From assembly GCA_034696485.1 (NCBI GenBank), contig JAQIWT010000589.1:1-17469 (forward strand): a DNA stretch of 17,469 nt, given 5' to 3'. Source of the stretch: Isohypsibius dastychi (lineage: Eukaryota; Tardigrada; Eutardigrada; Parachela; Isohypsibiidae). Each line of letters begins with the position of its first letter. Position 1 is the first letter of the stretch. Position numbers and translations under genes: made by a program. Under the pieces are notes generated by a model, which worked only from the letters and a program-made list of their open reading frames with translations, did no database searches and was not told the DNA's origin. Shown piece after piece: positions 16,641-17,469 of this stretch.

Positions 16641-17469
16641 TATTTGTTGTACAGCATTTGGAGAAGAAGATTCACATTTGCCTCGAGAATCATAGATGTT
16701 AGTTCCACAGATGGCGAGTTTCTCAGGCCTCGTTCCATGCGATGACAGGAGGGAAGAAGGAACACATACCGTACCATTGGGTGTACGTATACCGCTGAAC
16801 TGCCAGTACTTAAACATCGTATGTTGTAATATTTCCAGGGAGAAAATATTTGAATAAGAACTTTTTTGAATAAAGATATCCACACTCCCTAAAACTCCGC
16901 ACTCATAGATAGAAAAATGTGCCATTCGTTTTTGTTTGCAGAGAAATACCCACAACGTAGGAACAACCGACTACGTCCTCTCACCTCAAAAAGGCATCTC
17001 AAGTCTCAGTTTAACGATCATGGTGGTCAAGAACCGGAAACATTTCTCTCATCTGATCTAGGCGGTCACTTCAGTGAGAGAGACACTTCCCAAGTAGAAT
17101 CAATAATACAACAAAACCTTACAGACTTGTTGTCCGCTGTTCATTCGCGATTTGAAGAAGATAATGGCCCGAACACCAGCGCATCACTTGATTTGCAAAC
17201 GGTAATCTGGCACTGTGGTATCGAAGATGGTTCAAAGATATCATGCATTTTTATTTACAAACGAAAAATATAATCGTATCTCTTCGGTTATTTAGTTTAG
17301 TCGTTGTTCAGTCTTTTACACCAGGTTCCAGTGGCGTAGGAATCCCTTATTTTTGGGTCACTAACCCTCGTCAAAGTTACCACTCGCGTAACGTTCGCTT
17401 TCTGACTTGGTACCATTTTCACATCCGTTTTGCGTAACCAGGTGCCAACCTGGTTACGAAACGGATGGT
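16641..17469. other. Right edge, no confident gene
   Basis: A minus-strand frame near 16641-16740 (SPSVELTSMILEANVNLLLQ) may be the upstream part of the channel gene, in a frame one base off. A 118-codon plus-strand frame at 16917-17273 is rich in Ser, Gln and Asp (SQVESIIQQNLTDLLSAVHS) and shows no known domain; it has no visible splice partners and may be chance. The last 60 bp form a long hairpin. Confidence 0.35.
17412..17469. repeat. Long inverted repeat at the window edge
   Basis: ATCCGTTTTGCGTAACCAGGT (17423-17443), loop GCCA, then ACCTGGTTACG.AAACGGAT (17448-17466). The arms match over about 19-20 bp with two extra bases (C and T) in the left arm. An outer ACCAT/ATGGT pair brackets the structure (17412-17416 and 17465-17469). 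It may continue beyond the window. Likely the end of a foldback or MITE-type element. Confidence 0.7.

Noticed and set aside
16917-17273. 118-codon plus-strand ORF as a gene
   Set aside because: No domain, no convincing splice sites, and it overlaps the upstream side of the channel gene on the other strand. Kept only as a note in the right-edge entry.

Overview
This is nuclear DNA from an animal, most likely a protostome invertebrate; I cannot name the species. Genes are split by short GT-AG introns (52-76 nt wherever intron phase can be checked against a paralogue). The recognisable products are metazoan: BTB-BACK-kelch proteins, a TRPM2/NUDT9-type Nudix homology domain, formiminotransferase-cyclodeaminase (FTCD) and a probable ionotropic-receptor channel. 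All recognisable genes lie on the minus strand, so transcription runs from high to low coordinates.

Layout from left to right. 543-2508: seven exons encoding a TRPM2-like C-terminal region (coiled coil plus NUDT9 homology domain) with a degenerate Nudix box and no channel exons upstream. 2733-3250: a non-autonomous DNA transposon with TA target duplications. 3374-5187: a BTB-BACK-kelch pseudogene with four kinds of lesion, one of them a 239-bp MITE inside an exon. 5638-7711: an intact paralogue of seven exons, 573 aa. 7799-8048: two diverged direct repeats. 8071-8487: an orphan ORF that may come from a retrotransposon. 8514-9995: an FTCD pseudogene with its N-terminal half missing, two in-frame stops and a frameshift. 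10354-13189: a second intact BTB-BACK-kelch paralogue of seven exons, 571 aa, whose last intron holds a 538-bp element with 86-bp perfect terminal inverted repeats. 13190-15202: no confident gene, but microsatellites, possible non-LTR retrotransposon scraps and a palindrome cluster. 15203-16640: a broken, probably ionotropic-receptor-like channel gene. 16641-17469: nothing firmly assigned, with a long hairpin at the right edge.

The window reads as a birth-and-death locus. A tandem BTB-BACK-kelch family has two copies with clean frames and one decayed copy. Between and around them sit truncated single-copy genes and at least three different MITE-like elements. The intact copies share exon sizes (296/298/247 nt for the BTB and BACK exons), while their kelch exons differ in size and sequence. 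That fits conserved Cullin-3-type adaptor halves paired with diversifying substrate-binding halves. No prokaryotic, CRISPR, tRNA or rRNA feature was seen.
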